From Sphingobacteriales bacterium (lineage in GTDB: Bacteria > Bacteroidota > Bacteroidia > Chitinophagales > Chitinophagaceae): 49,895 bases of DNA. The stretch covers positions 1 through 49,895 of the forward strand of contig JAAXIF010000027.1 in the NCBI GenBank assembly GCA_012270485.1, written 5' to 3'. The translations under genes and the position numbers were made by a program. This document shows positions 26,488-34,143 of the stretch, piece after piece. A model generated the notes under the pieces. That model searched no databases, was not told the origin of the DNA, and saw nothing but the letters and a program-made list of their open reading frames with translations. The stretch's first letter is position 1. Each line of letters opens with the position of its first letter.

Positions 26488-27138
26488 TCCCGGTACCCTC
26501 GAAATGTATTTCTCCACTTCCTTAATCTGATCCACCACTTGTTTGGTAGTAGGTTTGCAAGCTTTGGCTTTACGGAAGAAGTCTTTGGCGGCGCGGAACT
26601 CTCTTTTGTTCATGAAGATTTGGCACATGGTGAGATAAGCTACTGCTTCACTTTCTTTATCAGGAATACCGGCACGAATGGCGGCACGGATATAACTTTC
26701 TCCTTGTTTCAGATCACCACGTTGCATCGCCATCATACCCAATTGTAATTTATTAGCGCCTTCAGCCTCCGGCATTGGAGAACCCAGATCGGTACTTTTC
26801 TTTAAATGTTTTTCAGCCGAATCAAAATCCTGCTTCATCATCGCCAGATTACCCTTGATGGTGTAGTAAGTAGAACGAACAGGTTTGTACAATAAATTGG
26901 GGAACCAGATCGAATTCAGGATTCTTTCCACTTCTTCAATATTGCCCGACTCCATCGGTTCCTGGATCAAACGAAGCGGACCAATGAAAAAATGGCTCAA
27001 CAATCCGATCAAAGCGATGAAATAGATGGGAAAAGTAGGCCAAAACCCTGTACCCGTTGTATTCAAAGCCACCCCACCCGCAATCAACACCAAACTGAGC
27101 CAGAAGCGGTATTTAATGATAATATTATAAAATTTCAT
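26485..27138 (-). CDS. Membrane protein with TPR-like repeats
   Basis: This is a 217-residue protein. Two hydrophobic helices open it (about 11-28 and 32-52), followed by a cytoplasmic or periplasmic helical part with TPR-like units (about 85-118 KGNLAMMKQDFDSAEKHLKK, 120-150 and 155-195 CQIFMNKREFRAAKDFFRKA). TPR proteins bring partners together, but no partner is evident. Similar two-helix TPR proteins are common in Chitinophagaceae. It probably shares a transcript with the GNAT gene downstream, across a word array. Confidence 0.7.
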   Translation of the reverse strand: MKFYNIIIKYRFWLSLVLIAGGVALNTTGTGFWPTFPIYFIALIGLLSHFFIGPLRLIQEPMESGNIEEVERILNSIWFPNLLYKPVRSTYYTIKGNLAMMKQDFDSAEKHLKKSTDLGSPMPEAEGANKLQLGMMAMQRGDLKQGESYIRAAIRAGIPDKESEAVAYLTMCQIFMNKREFRAAKDFFRKAKACKPTTKQVVDQIKEVEKYISRVPG

Positions 27139-27162
27139 AGAATGTTTTGAGAGAGCAAATAT

Positions 27163-27250
27163 AGTGAGTAGTGAGCAGTGAGTAGTGAGTCAGGGGGAAA
27201 AAAGTGAGTAGTCAGCAGTCAGTACACATACTCACTACTGACTACTCACT
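27163..27250. repeat. Paired 7-bp word arrays (AGTGAGT type)
   Basis: Four heptamers AGTGAGY at 27163-27190 and three AGTSAGY at 27203-27223 are followed by three inverted heptamers ACTCACT or ACTGACT at 27230-27250. The array fills the gap between the VOC and TPR genes and reaches into the last codons of the VOC gene. Confidence 0.8.
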
Positions 27251-27698
27251 CCTTCGCGTCATTCACCTCAATCCAATATCCATCCGGATCACGGAACCAG
27301 ATTTGTTGAACGCCGTCCACTCTTTTGGTGATGGCTCCTTGATTGCCATTCACATCTTCAAAGACAACCTTACTCGTTTTAAGTCGATCCACAAATAATT
27401 GCATATCACTCACACTAAAACAAGTGTGTTGGTTCTTATAATATTCTTTACTCTCCGTCGCACCTGAGATAATATGCAATGCCATTTTCGGTCCAATACG
27501 AAACCATTTATGACGACCGATGCGAAAGGGCTCCGGAATCGTATCCAATCCGATCACATGCTCATAAAAGAAAGCTGCTTTCTGCAAATCTTTCACATAA
27601 ATGGCGGTATGATTCAGCCGAATAGAAATTTTCGTTTGTTGTGCATCAGCATTAGTTACAATGGCTACAAACAAAGAGTATAAAAAGAGTATACGCAT
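27246..27698 (-). CDS. Secreted VOC (glyoxalase/dioxygenase fold) protein
   Basis: This is a 150-residue protein with an N-terminal signal peptide (about 1-19, ending ADA) and two beta-alpha-beta-beta-beta modules of the vicinal oxygen chelate superfamily. Likely metal ligands are the His in RLNHTAIYV, the His in NQHTCFSV and the Glu in YWIEVND. The reaction cannot be predicted; glyoxalase, dioxygenase and resistance proteins all share this fold. Export to the periplasm is unusual for glyoxalase I itself. It is the last chromosomal gene before the integrated element. Confidence 0.8.
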   Translation of the reverse strand: MRILFLYSLFVAIVTNADAQQTKISIRLNHTAIYVKDLQKAAFFYEHVIGLDTIPEPFRIGRHKWFRIGPKMALHIISGATESKEYYKNQHTCFSVSDMQLFVDRLKTSKVVFEDVNGNQGAITKRVDGVQQIWFRDPDGYWIEVNDAKE

Positions 27699-27968
27699 AC
27701 ATTGGGGTTAAGCCTCTAAAAATACAGAAATCCCAACACCCATACCTCTAAACCACTATTTTTGCGATGGTAGAATTTGAACATTGATTTTTGAATATTT
27801 CTTATTCCATATTTCTCTGTTTCTCATTTTCCCCCGGTCCCATATTTTTCGCCTCGGCGGAGATAGAATATCCCCACAATACTGTGGGGAATAAACTTTG
27901 AATACAAGTTCTTATAAATAGAAATTTGGGTATTCGATATTCATCATTCAATATTCATGATTTCCCCC
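27699..27968. repeat. Intergenic region with 7-bp word arrays and palindromes before tRNA-Arg
   Basis: This 270-bp gap holds seven pyrimidine-rich heptamers (such as TTTCTTA, TTCCATA, TTTCTCT) at 27784-27832 and five heptamers ending ATTC (such as GATATTC, AATATTC) at 27929-27963. Between them are two small palindromes, CGCCTCGGCGG near 27851 and CCCCACAATACTGTGGGG near 27873. A 14-bp direct repeat (TTTCCCCCGGTCCC) occurs at 27828 and 27961; the second copy enters the tRNA. TATTTTTG at 27757-27764 could be a plus-strand -7 box for the tRNA. Confidence 0.65.
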
Positions 27969-28040
27969 GGTCCCGTAGTTCAATGGATAGAATAGAAGTT
28001 TCCTAAACTTTAGATACAGGTTCGATTCCTGTCGGGACTA
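27969..28040 (+). tRNA. tRNA-Arg (anticodon CCT)
   Basis: A full cloverleaf can be drawn. The acceptor GGTCCCG pairs with CGGGACT (one G-T), the D-arm is GTTC/GAAT, the anticodon stem GAAGT/ACTTT encloses the loop TTCCTAA with CCT at 28002-28004, and the T-arm is ACAGG-TTCGATT-CCTGT. Discriminator A is at 28040 and CCA is not encoded. It decodes AGG. Its 3' half is antisense to the end of the recombinase gene, so it is the probable integration site of the conjugative element. Confidence 0.92.
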
Positions 28041-29577
28041 CCCTACGGGAATGATGCAAAAAAAGCGCATCGTTCCCGTTTTTATTTCCTCTGTAACTCT
28101 TATCCATACTGCGTATCAACCGAATGGCTTCATTGACTCTTGGAGTTCGATAAGCTTTCCCATCAAAAACAAGTTTTTCTGGATATATCGAACCAATGAT
28201 CTCCCTTTTCTTAGCTGTACTAGATGTATGATAAAGGGTGTCTAGTTGCGGTATAATATGAACAACCCTTTTAAATAGCAATTCCAGACTATGAGCCGAA
28301 GAATAGTTCGATTTCGCATCTGTCAGGTCAGATTCCAATTGTATAATTCTTTTTTCGCAGTCCATTTTCATAATCTTGAATTCAGTCGCATCTATATCAT
28401 CCGACAAAAGCAGTTCCCGTGCTTTACTCAATCGATCATTTTGCTTTCTAATTTCATCCATTAATTGACGACTATTATCTTGTCGCTGGTTGCCATATGC
28501 TTTATGCAAATTCAAGAGCAATACTTCTGCAAGACTTTCAAGCCCCTCAGATCTATGAGGAAGAAGCCTTTTCAATTCTTTCTCAAACTCGGTATGAACG
28601 ATTTCTGTTTTGAAACGACACTTACATCCCAAATTGCAATGATAATAGTGATAAAACCCACCTCTTCCCTTTGACGTACTCCCTGTTAACATTCGGCTGC
28701 AATCAGGACAAATCAGAAAACCCCTCATTGGAAATTCAGGGTTAGTATCTAGCTGAACTAGTTCCTTTCTCGCCTTCCGTTTATTACCTTCTAATACACG
28801 TTGTACTTTATTGAACAATGCATCAGAAATGATAGGCTCATGCAAACCTGGTACAATAGAGCTTTCCTCGTTTTTAAGAGCAGGAATAAAAATCTTACCA
28901 CAATAGACAGGGTTTCTTAACAAATTATAAAAAGCACTTCTGCTTATTCCAAAACCCTTTCTGTTTAGTTCCTTTCTAATCTGATCCGGGAATATAATTC
29001 CTCGTGAAACTTCTTCAAAAGCCCATTTGACAATATTAGATTCTGGCTCTTTAATACCAATAAATTTCTTGCCTGCGTCAGTTGTTTTATTAATGTAACC
29101 AAAAGGAGCAGTAGCCATCCATCTGCCTTCTTTTTTCGCTCTTCGCATACCGTATAAAACGTTAAGTGCCCTGCGATCATTTTCTACTTCTGGTGCAGCA
29201 AGGTAGAATGCAAGCATCATTTTATTTTCGGGAATTGTAAGATCGAGTGGTTGTTCAATAGCCTGTGGTTCTACACCAATCATACGCAGTATATTAATCA
29301 TCTGATAAGCATCTGCGGCATTGCGGCTAAAACGATCCCATTTTGTAAACAATAAAGCATCAGATTTTCCTTTGCTTCGTTTTAAATCAGATAGATACTT
29401 ATTCCATTGTGGGCGTTGGAAAGTTTTTGCAGAGTAATCTTCAAAAAGAATCTTGCGAATCAACAAAGAATTATTTTCACAATACTTCCGCAATACTTCT
29501 TCTTGATTTCTTTGAGAATACCCTTTATCGGCTTGCTCATCCGTACTTACACGTATATACAAATCAACTGTCTTCAT
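28003..29577 (-). CDS. Large serine recombinase, integrase of the element
   Basis: This is a 524-residue site-specific recombinase. The resolvase domain (about 1-150) has the nucleophile Ser11 in YIRVSTDEQ, and DRFSRNAADAY with the conserved Arg. The recombinase domain (about 160-270) has FGYINKT and GISRSAFYNLLRNPVYCGKI. A zinc ribbon follows (CPDCSRML...CNLGCKC, about 290-325), then a coiled coil near 370-420. The last about 30 residues (from NGNDALFLHH) are the antisense translation of the tRNA terminator and tRNA, and the stop lies in the anticodon loop, so the true C-terminus depends on the attachment site. A terminator upstream (29627-29653) suggests its own promoter in the 50-bp gap. 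Confidence 0.9.
   Translation of the reverse strand: MKTVDLYIRVSTDEQADKGYSQRNQEEVLRKYCENNSLLIRKILFEDYSAKTFQRPQWNKYLSDLKRSKGKSDALLFTKWDRFSRNAADAYQMINILRMIGVEPQAIEQPLDLTIPENKMMLAFYLAAPEVENDRRALNVLYGMRRAKKEGRWMATAPFGYINKTTDAGKKFIGIKEPESNIVKWAFEEVSRGIIFPDQIRKELNRKGFGISRSAFYNLLRNPVYCGKIFIPALKNEESSIVPGLHEPIISDALFNKVQRVLEGNKRKARKELVQLDTNPEFPMRGFLICPDCSRMLTGSTSKGRGGFYHYYHCNLGCKCRFKTEIVHTEFEKELKRLLPHRSEGLESLAEVLLLNLHKAYGNQRQDNSRQLMDEIRKQNDRLSKARELLLSDDIDATEFKIMKMDCEKRIIQLESDLTDAKSNYSSAHSLELLFKRVVHIIPQLDTLYHTSSTAKKREIIGSIYPEKLVFDGKAYRTPRVNEAIRLIRSMDKSYRGNKNGNDALFLHHSRRVVPTGIEPVSKV
28044..28082 (+). terminator. Intrinsic terminator after tRNA-Arg
   Basis: ACGGGAATGATGC and GCATCGTTCCCGT form a stem with one G-T pair around an A-rich loop, followed by TTTTATTT. 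The same DNA is translated on the other strand as the C-terminal end of the recombinase. Confidence 0.75.
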
Positions 29578-29626
29578 ACTTTTGATTTAATGCCTAAAGT
29601 TACTAAATTTTTTAGCTGAACCCATT

Positions 29627-29653
29627 AAAAAAAACGCCTAAGAATTAGACGTT
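29627..29653 (-). terminator. Intrinsic terminator before recombinase
   Basis: On the minus strand AAACGTCTA and TAGGCGTTT form a 9-bp stem with one mismatch and a 5-base loop, followed by eight T in a row. It lies at the end of the small broken ORF and would separate the tra transcript from the recombinase gene. Confidence 0.6.
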
Positions 29654-29807
29654 TCAAGAAAATAATTTTCATAGGCAATTCGCGTCAGTTTCATCATAAA
29701 TTCTAAAATGATGGCAGCTTGTTCTATCGTAACATTTATTCCGCCATTGTTTAATATTTCTCTTGCTTTACTGACAGGGATTACATCCACTTCACACACT
29801 ACCATTC
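29638..29807 (-). pseudogene. Small element ORF with a frameshift at a GA repeat
   Basis: A strong AGGAGGTGAAG ribosome site precedes an ATG at 29807. The first 15 codons (VVCEVDVIPVSKAR) run well, but the frame then breaks and stops. In the other frame the protein goes on as EILNNGGINVTIEQAAIILE to a stop at 29638. Removing two bases of the (GA)3 tract at 29760-29765 would restore one 55-residue protein. Small proteins of this sort are commonly found beside recombinases in Bacteroidota elements (from memory). Slippage, a real inactivating change or a sequencing error are all possible. Confidence 0.55.
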
Positions 29808-29836
29808 TTCACCTCCTCTTTTTTACAATATGATTT

Positions 29837-30124
29837 TTACAACTTTCGTAAATACACTATGCTTTTAGCATTACCATTTTGGGGCAGATAACGGATGTAG
29901 CCAAACTCATGCAGGGCATGCATACATTTTTGATAAGTAGTAAATGAGTTTATTTTGGATCTCTCCATCACCTGTGATCGCTTGATCTCCAGTTCCTTAT
30001 CCCAACCTTGTTGTAATCCTTCAAAAACTATCGCTACATAAACACTAATCAATGTTGCATTGATACGAGTATCCTCAGCAATTGTTTCATAAAATTTAGC
30101 TAACCACCCTTCTCTGGTATCCAC
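29837..30124 (-). CDS. Winged-helix-like element protein
   Basis: This is a 95-residue protein starting with GTG, three bases after the preceding stop, so it is translationally coupled. Helical segments (about 5-40) are followed by IKRSQVMERSKINSFTTYQK, which looks like the recognition part of a winged helix, and a C-terminal beta wing (FGYIRYLPQNG...SIVYLRKL). Proteins of this form recur in Bacteroidota conjugative elements close to the integrase. It may be a regulator or excision factor (inference). No experimental role is known to me. Confidence 0.65.
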   Translation of the reverse strand: MDTREGWLAKFYETIAEDTRINATLISVYVAIVFEGLQQGWDKELEIKRSQVMERSKINSFTTYQKCMHALHEFGYIRYLPQNGNAKSIVYLRKL

Positions 30125-30127
30125 TTA

Positions 30128-30805
30128 TTATTTTTTAGCTGGTTTCTTTTTCTTCTTTCCTGCACCATGAATAATACTTGACTTTCTTTCAGGGTCACTA
30201 GCAGTCGCTAACAACTGCCTTTGTAAATGAAATTTTTTCTCCACCCAACGGTTTTGTAGAAACTTAAATGCTTCTTGTGCTGAAATGGTATGTACTTCAT
30301 CAACGACATAAAAACGCTGTGATATTTCTTGGCGAGCTTTTATTGCCGAAAGATTCGGCACCAAGGCTTCGAGCGGTGTATCTACCCAATATTTATACAA
30401 TATCAAAGTACTATCCTCAATTCCTGCAAGTTCTTTTAATAGCAGTGTAGCTTCCTGTATCATTTCAAGTGGTACTACTATCTGTTTAGATGAACCCCTT
30501 GCCTCAGCGATCTGGAGCCAATTTATTTTTTCCATCTTCCTGTCATAAGGCTTTAACAATTCATTTAACATAATACCTTTACGCAGCACAGCAATGAAAT
30601 AAGGGATATCGTAACCTTCTTTGTCAGTTTTTTCCACTTTAACACTATAATGACAACTGTCATTACCGTTAACATGATTAAAATGAAGAAGAAAACTGTC
30701 TTCAGAAAAACACATTCTACTCATCAATTTCTCTTCCATGCCGCCGTCAAAACCCAGTGAAAGCAACCGGGTTTTGAGCGACATGATAACGGATGTATCT
30801 AGCAT
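30128..30805 (-). CDS. Conjugative element protein related to its upstream neighbour
   Basis: This is a 225-residue protein without membrane segments and with a strongly basic tail (KKKKKPAKK). Its start (SLKTRLLSLGFDGGMEEKLM) and the following beta-rich part (LLHFNHVN...HYSVKVEKTD) parallel the middle of the 484-residue protein upstream (LQNQLKFLGFGEGLSEQLEK, then EAVLYFKRSERDEKEFYFFN). The two therefore share a domain. I do not recognise a function. The basic tail suggests nucleic acid or phosphate contact. It lies one base after the neighbour's stop. Confidence 0.6.
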   Translation of the reverse strand: MLDTSVIMSLKTRLLSLGFDGGMEEKLMSRMCFSEDSFLLHFNHVNGNDSCHYSVKVEKTDKEGYDIPYFIAVLRKGIMLNELLKPYDRKMEKINWLQIAEARGSSKQIVVPLEMIQEATLLLKELAGIEDSTLILYKYWVDTPLEALVPNLSAIKARQEISQRFYVVDEVHTISAQEAFKFLQNRWVEKKFHLQRQLLATASDPERKSSIIHGAGKKKKKPAKK

Positions 30806-30806
30806 A

Positions 30807-32261
30807 TCAGTTGATTTTTTGTCCTACGTTATGTTTTACTTCATCATTCACTGGCAACAAATCCGGTTTCTTTTCGCCGAGCGCATCCCCAACGTTGACC
30901 TGTAGGGATCCTTCCAGTTTTCTCTCATCTGCGGGAGCGAGGCCGTAGCGCTGGTCGGGTTTTTCAGCAGGCACGTATAACTTTTTTCCATCCGTGTCAA
31001 ACATTTTAAGCGTTTTGTATTGTGGATCGGCAGTTATCAGTACCGCTTTTTCGTTACCATCCTTCAACAGTGTAACAGATGCCAGATTCCCTTTTTCAAG
31101 CGATGCAACAAGTGTTTGCATTTTATCTGGATCAGTCAATTCTTTAAGAGGAATACGAGCCACTGCTTCTTTCACATCATATCCAAAGTTCTCGTGAAAG
31201 TGTTTCACTTTGGCATTACCGCTTTGTTCCCGCTCTGAAAAATCCAGTTTTACCCAAGCCTTGTATTTTTCTCCTTCTTTCGGGGAAAGCTCTTTGAACA
31301 CTGCCCGGCCATTCAACAAGTTGCAAGATTCTTTGAAAGTGATGCTTTGTCCTTTGTTGTTAATGTAAAAGGTTTGACTCATTTCACGACCCTCTTGTTT
31401 AAGGGTAGCATCGTACTTGTTAAAGAAATAAAACTCCTTCTCATCACGCTCAGAGCGCTTAAAATAAAGGACGGCCTCCATTTCGTCCTTACCAAACGTA
31501 TGTGATGCCTTCATCTGAAAATCTGGTAGACCTTCTTTCAGATTTTTTTCAAGTTGTTCACTCAAGCCTTCTCCAAATCCCAGAAACTTCAGTTGATTCT
31601 GGAGGTAGTCCATGTTCTCTACATTCATAACATTGTTTTTATGGTTAAATAATGAATCCTTGTTTGAATGGAAGTATTTCCCTTTGAGTATATCTTCCAA
31701 ATATGGTTCCATAGCCGTTCCTTTCCAGTGCCGTTCAGCAAGTGTGGTAGCAGCTAACAACCCTTTTCCACTGTGAAGCGCCAATGCAGAAACCCTTTCA
31801 AGTGTGTACTCCATCCTATTGCGTAATATTTGTTCATCCACACTCATTGAAGTATGGTTGACCATTAATGGATCGTAAGTAACAGCTGTCCAATCATATC
31901 CATCCATTAGTTGTTCAACCTTTGCATAGGAGCGGGAATAAAGTAATTCAGAATAATATTCCAGTATACTGAGGTCATCGATTTCAATGTGTGAAAACTG
32001 AATACCTTCTTTTTGATTACTTCGAACAGTTTCCTGTATGTAGCCAAGAACTGCTTCCGTCGGAAGTAGTGTGACTTCTTTATCTTGACCATGATTAAAC
32101 AGTTGAAAATCCTGTGCACGATAAACGAGGTCAAAAAAATGAAGATCATACGCTGATAACTGCTGGATTCTTTCATCAAATCCAAGCCAGAGTTTATCCT
32201 CTCTTAAAGCATCTTCTAATGCCCTGCAAAATGTCGGCAAATGAGAAACGGGAATATTCAT
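30807..32261 (-). CDS. Conjugative element protein with DUF3945-like C-terminal part
   Basis: This is a 484-residue soluble protein. The N-terminal half (about 1-210) is helical and unrecognised. From about 212 (NMDYLQNQLKFLGFGEGL) a domain shared with the next gene begins. From about 320 (GQSITFKESCNLLNGRAVFK) the sequence resembles DUF3945-type proteins, with KAWVKLDF, YDVKEAVARIPLKELTDP and ADPQYKTLKMFD. Proteins of this type are a regular part of Bacteroidota conjugative elements, but their role in transfer is not clear. It follows traN with a 6-bp gap. Confidence 0.65.
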   Translation of the reverse strand: MNIPVSHLPTFCRALEDALREDKLWLGFDERIQQLSAYDLHFFDLVYRAQDFQLFNHGQDKEVTLLPTEAVLGYIQETVRSNQKEGIQFSHIEIDDLSILEYYSELLYSRSYAKVEQLMDGYDWTAVTYDPLMVNHTSMSVDEQILRNRMEYTLERVSALALHSGKGLLAATTLAERHWKGTAMEPYLEDILKGKYFHSNKDSLFNHKNNVMNVENMDYLQNQLKFLGFGEGLSEQLEKNLKEGLPDFQMKASHTFGKDEMEAVLYFKRSERDEKEFYFFNKYDATLKQEGREMSQTFYINNKGQSITFKESCNLLNGRAVFKELSPKEGEKYKAWVKLDFSEREQSGNAKVKHFHENFGYDVKEAVARIPLKELTDPDKMQTLVASLEKGNLASVTLLKDGNEKAVLITADPQYKTLKMFDTDGKKLYVPAEKPDQRYGLAPADERKLEGSLQVNVGDALGEKKPDLLPVNDEVKHNVGQKIN

Positions 32262-32267
32262 AGTTAT

Positions 32268-33044
32268 TTATTTAAGTAAATACGCTTTAAGCAAAAGATG
32301 ATTAGGAACGGTAAGTGACAAGTGTCTTTCCCCTGCTCTTTCATGAAGCTGAATTTGTAAAGTATGTGTAGGTGTAAATGCCGACTTTGGCACCAGTACG
32401 ACAATAATGGATATCTGTTTTCCTCTTACTAAACTCGTTTCCATTTCTGTCAACAGCAGCGGTAATTCACGTTCCTGCTCAGCTTTACGTCTAGCTGTGC
32501 GCATTGTGCCAAGTCTCGCGGCGATACGCCCCACTTCATAACTAAATGGAGAATGATTCTCCATCCGCATCTTCACTGCAATAATTTCTCCATTCGTATA
32601 TACCCCATGAAGAGAAAGGCTTACATTGCCAATGCTGTACCTGACTCCGTGCATTCTGTTATTGAGATGAATCACCCTGCGGGCAAAATGAAGCATCGCC
32701 GTATCCTGATCTATTCGCTCGGATACACCAAGATTTAGGGTCAGTATCGAAGGGTAATTAGAAAACCTGACCAGAAAGGAATACAACTTCCCCCCCGCTG
32801 TGACAACAGTAAGATTCGTAGTGTCCGAAAATAAAGTATCCGCTTTCACGCGTAGAATATTACTGATCGACTTTTGTACTACAATACGTTCACTCCCCCT
32901 ATCAACCGAAACAATATCTGATGGAAATATCAGATTAGTTGTTTGGTTATTACTCACCTCAATCAGTATTGACCTGATTACGCTTTGTCCGTGAACTTTG
33001 GCAAACAATACCACTATACAAATGATCATCCACACTTTTTTCAT
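32268..33044 (-). CDS. traN: Conjugative transposon protein TraN (DUF4138)
   Basis: This is a 258-residue exported protein with a cleavable signal peptide (about 1-19, ending VHG). The TraN-type beta-rich domain follows, with TNLIFPSDIVSVDRGSERI near the start and the two-part pattern typical of VirB9-like proteins. TraN is thought to be part of the envelope-spanning channel (family knowledge). The length is close to that of other short TraN proteins. It stands next to traM, as in the canonical order. Confidence 0.83.
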   Translation of the reverse strand: MKKVWMIICIVVLFAKVHGQSVIRSILIEVSNNQTTNLIFPSDIVSVDRGSERIVVQKSISNILRVKADTLFSDTTNLTVVTAGGKLYSFLVRFSNYPSILTLNLGVSERIDQDTAMLHFARRVIHLNNRMHGVRYSIGNVSLSLHGVYTNGEIIAVKMRMENHSPFSYEVGRIAARLGTMRTARRKAEQERELPLLLTEMETSLVRGKQISIIVVLVPKSAFTPTHTLQIQLHERAGERHLSLTVPNHLLLKAYLLK

Positions 33045-33051
33045 ACCACTA

Positions 33052-34143
33052 TCATTTATTTTCTTTCAACAATATTTTATACCCTGCTGCAATTCGGACA
33101 CGAACTGTTCTCACTTTTTTACCCAACAGATTTTTAGCTGCACCAATTCCAGCTATTGCTGCCTGTGTTTTAATTGAAGGATCAAGACTCAATACATTAA
33201 CCGATCCAAGCGATTGTTCCGCTGTTGATTTTATAACATCTCTTTTAATAGATCCTGGCACATAAATCCCTTCGATACCATCAAGATCATAAATTGATAA
33301 TGCAACTGTATAAATTTGGTTAGCGATACGAACTGAGGGAATTCGAACTATCAATCGCTCGTTATTCAAAGAAGCAAGTCCATAAATAAAAGTCCCTGTT
33401 GGTAGTTGTTGAGCTCCAACGGAAATTGCTTGATTAAGTTGCAACTTCACCATTGACCCTTCTTCCAATACTTGCGCATTGGGTATGCACGCAGAAAACG
33501 ATTGATTGTTCAGCAGAGTTGTATCTTCATCTAAAAATCTCTTTGATTTTTTTATCGTTTGCTTTCTCCCAAAGAAACTTTCTTCGACCTGAGAGCCACT
33601 AAGCACACCCACAATATTTTCAGTAATCGCTTCTTTATTTGCAACCACCTGAGTTGGCTGTTCTATGGCGGCTAGTTTATCCAGCACTTTATGGATTGCT
33701 TCCAAGTCTGGATCAACTTCATCTAGTTTAGACAATTGCTCAATTTTAGGCAAACCCCTTTCCTCTATTGGAGTTTCGTTCACGCCTAAACTAGCGGGAT
33801 AGGTTTTCGGATAAAATCTATTTGGTTTTTTTTCAAATATTGTTTGATCAACTTCATGACTTTTTTCGATGCTATCTACAGTCAATGCATAAGGGTCTCT
33901 GCTGATCTGCTCCTGTCGTCTGATAGAATCTGCATCCGCCAATTCATAAAAAGCCAATTTATCCTTGCTACTATCTTTTACATTAATTGCATTAGGTAGC
34001 TTAGTATTCAATCCATTAATCTTCTGTGTAGCGTCTAGGCTTGCTTTACCACCCCCCATCAGCCAAAACATGACCGTTACAAATGGAGTAACCAGAAGTG
34101 GCAATGCGATATAAAGCCTTATCGTTTTTAATTGTTCACTCAT
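33052..34143 (-). CDS. traM: Conjugative transposon protein TraM
   Basis: This is a 363-residue VirB10-like protein. One N-terminal membrane helix (about 12-28) is followed by a long low-complexity, charged periplasmic stretch (about 45-200) and a C-terminal beta domain (FSACIPNAQVLEEGSMVKLQ, PTGTFIYGLASLNNERLIVR, YDLDGIEGIYVPGSIKRDV). TraM spans from the inner membrane to the outer-membrane part of the channel (family knowledge). Its start overlaps the traK stop by 4 bp (ATGA). Confidence 0.88.
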   Translation of the reverse strand: MSEQLKTIRLYIALPLLVTPFVTVMFWLMGGGKASLDATQKINGLNTKLPNAINVKDSSKDKLAFYELADADSIRRQEQISRDPYALTVDSIEKSHEVDQTIFEKKPNRFYPKTYPASLGVNETPIEERGLPKIEQLSKLDEVDPDLEAIHKVLDKLAAIEQPTQVVANKEAITENIVGVLSGSQVEESFFGRKQTIKKSKRFLDEDTTLLNNQSFSACIPNAQVLEEGSMVKLQLNQAISVGAQQLPTGTFIYGLASLNNERLIVRIPSVRIANQIYTVALSIYDLDGIEGIYVPGSIKRDVIKSTAEQSLGSVNVLSLDPSIKTQAAIAGIGAAKNLLGKKVRTVRVRIAAGYKILLKENK

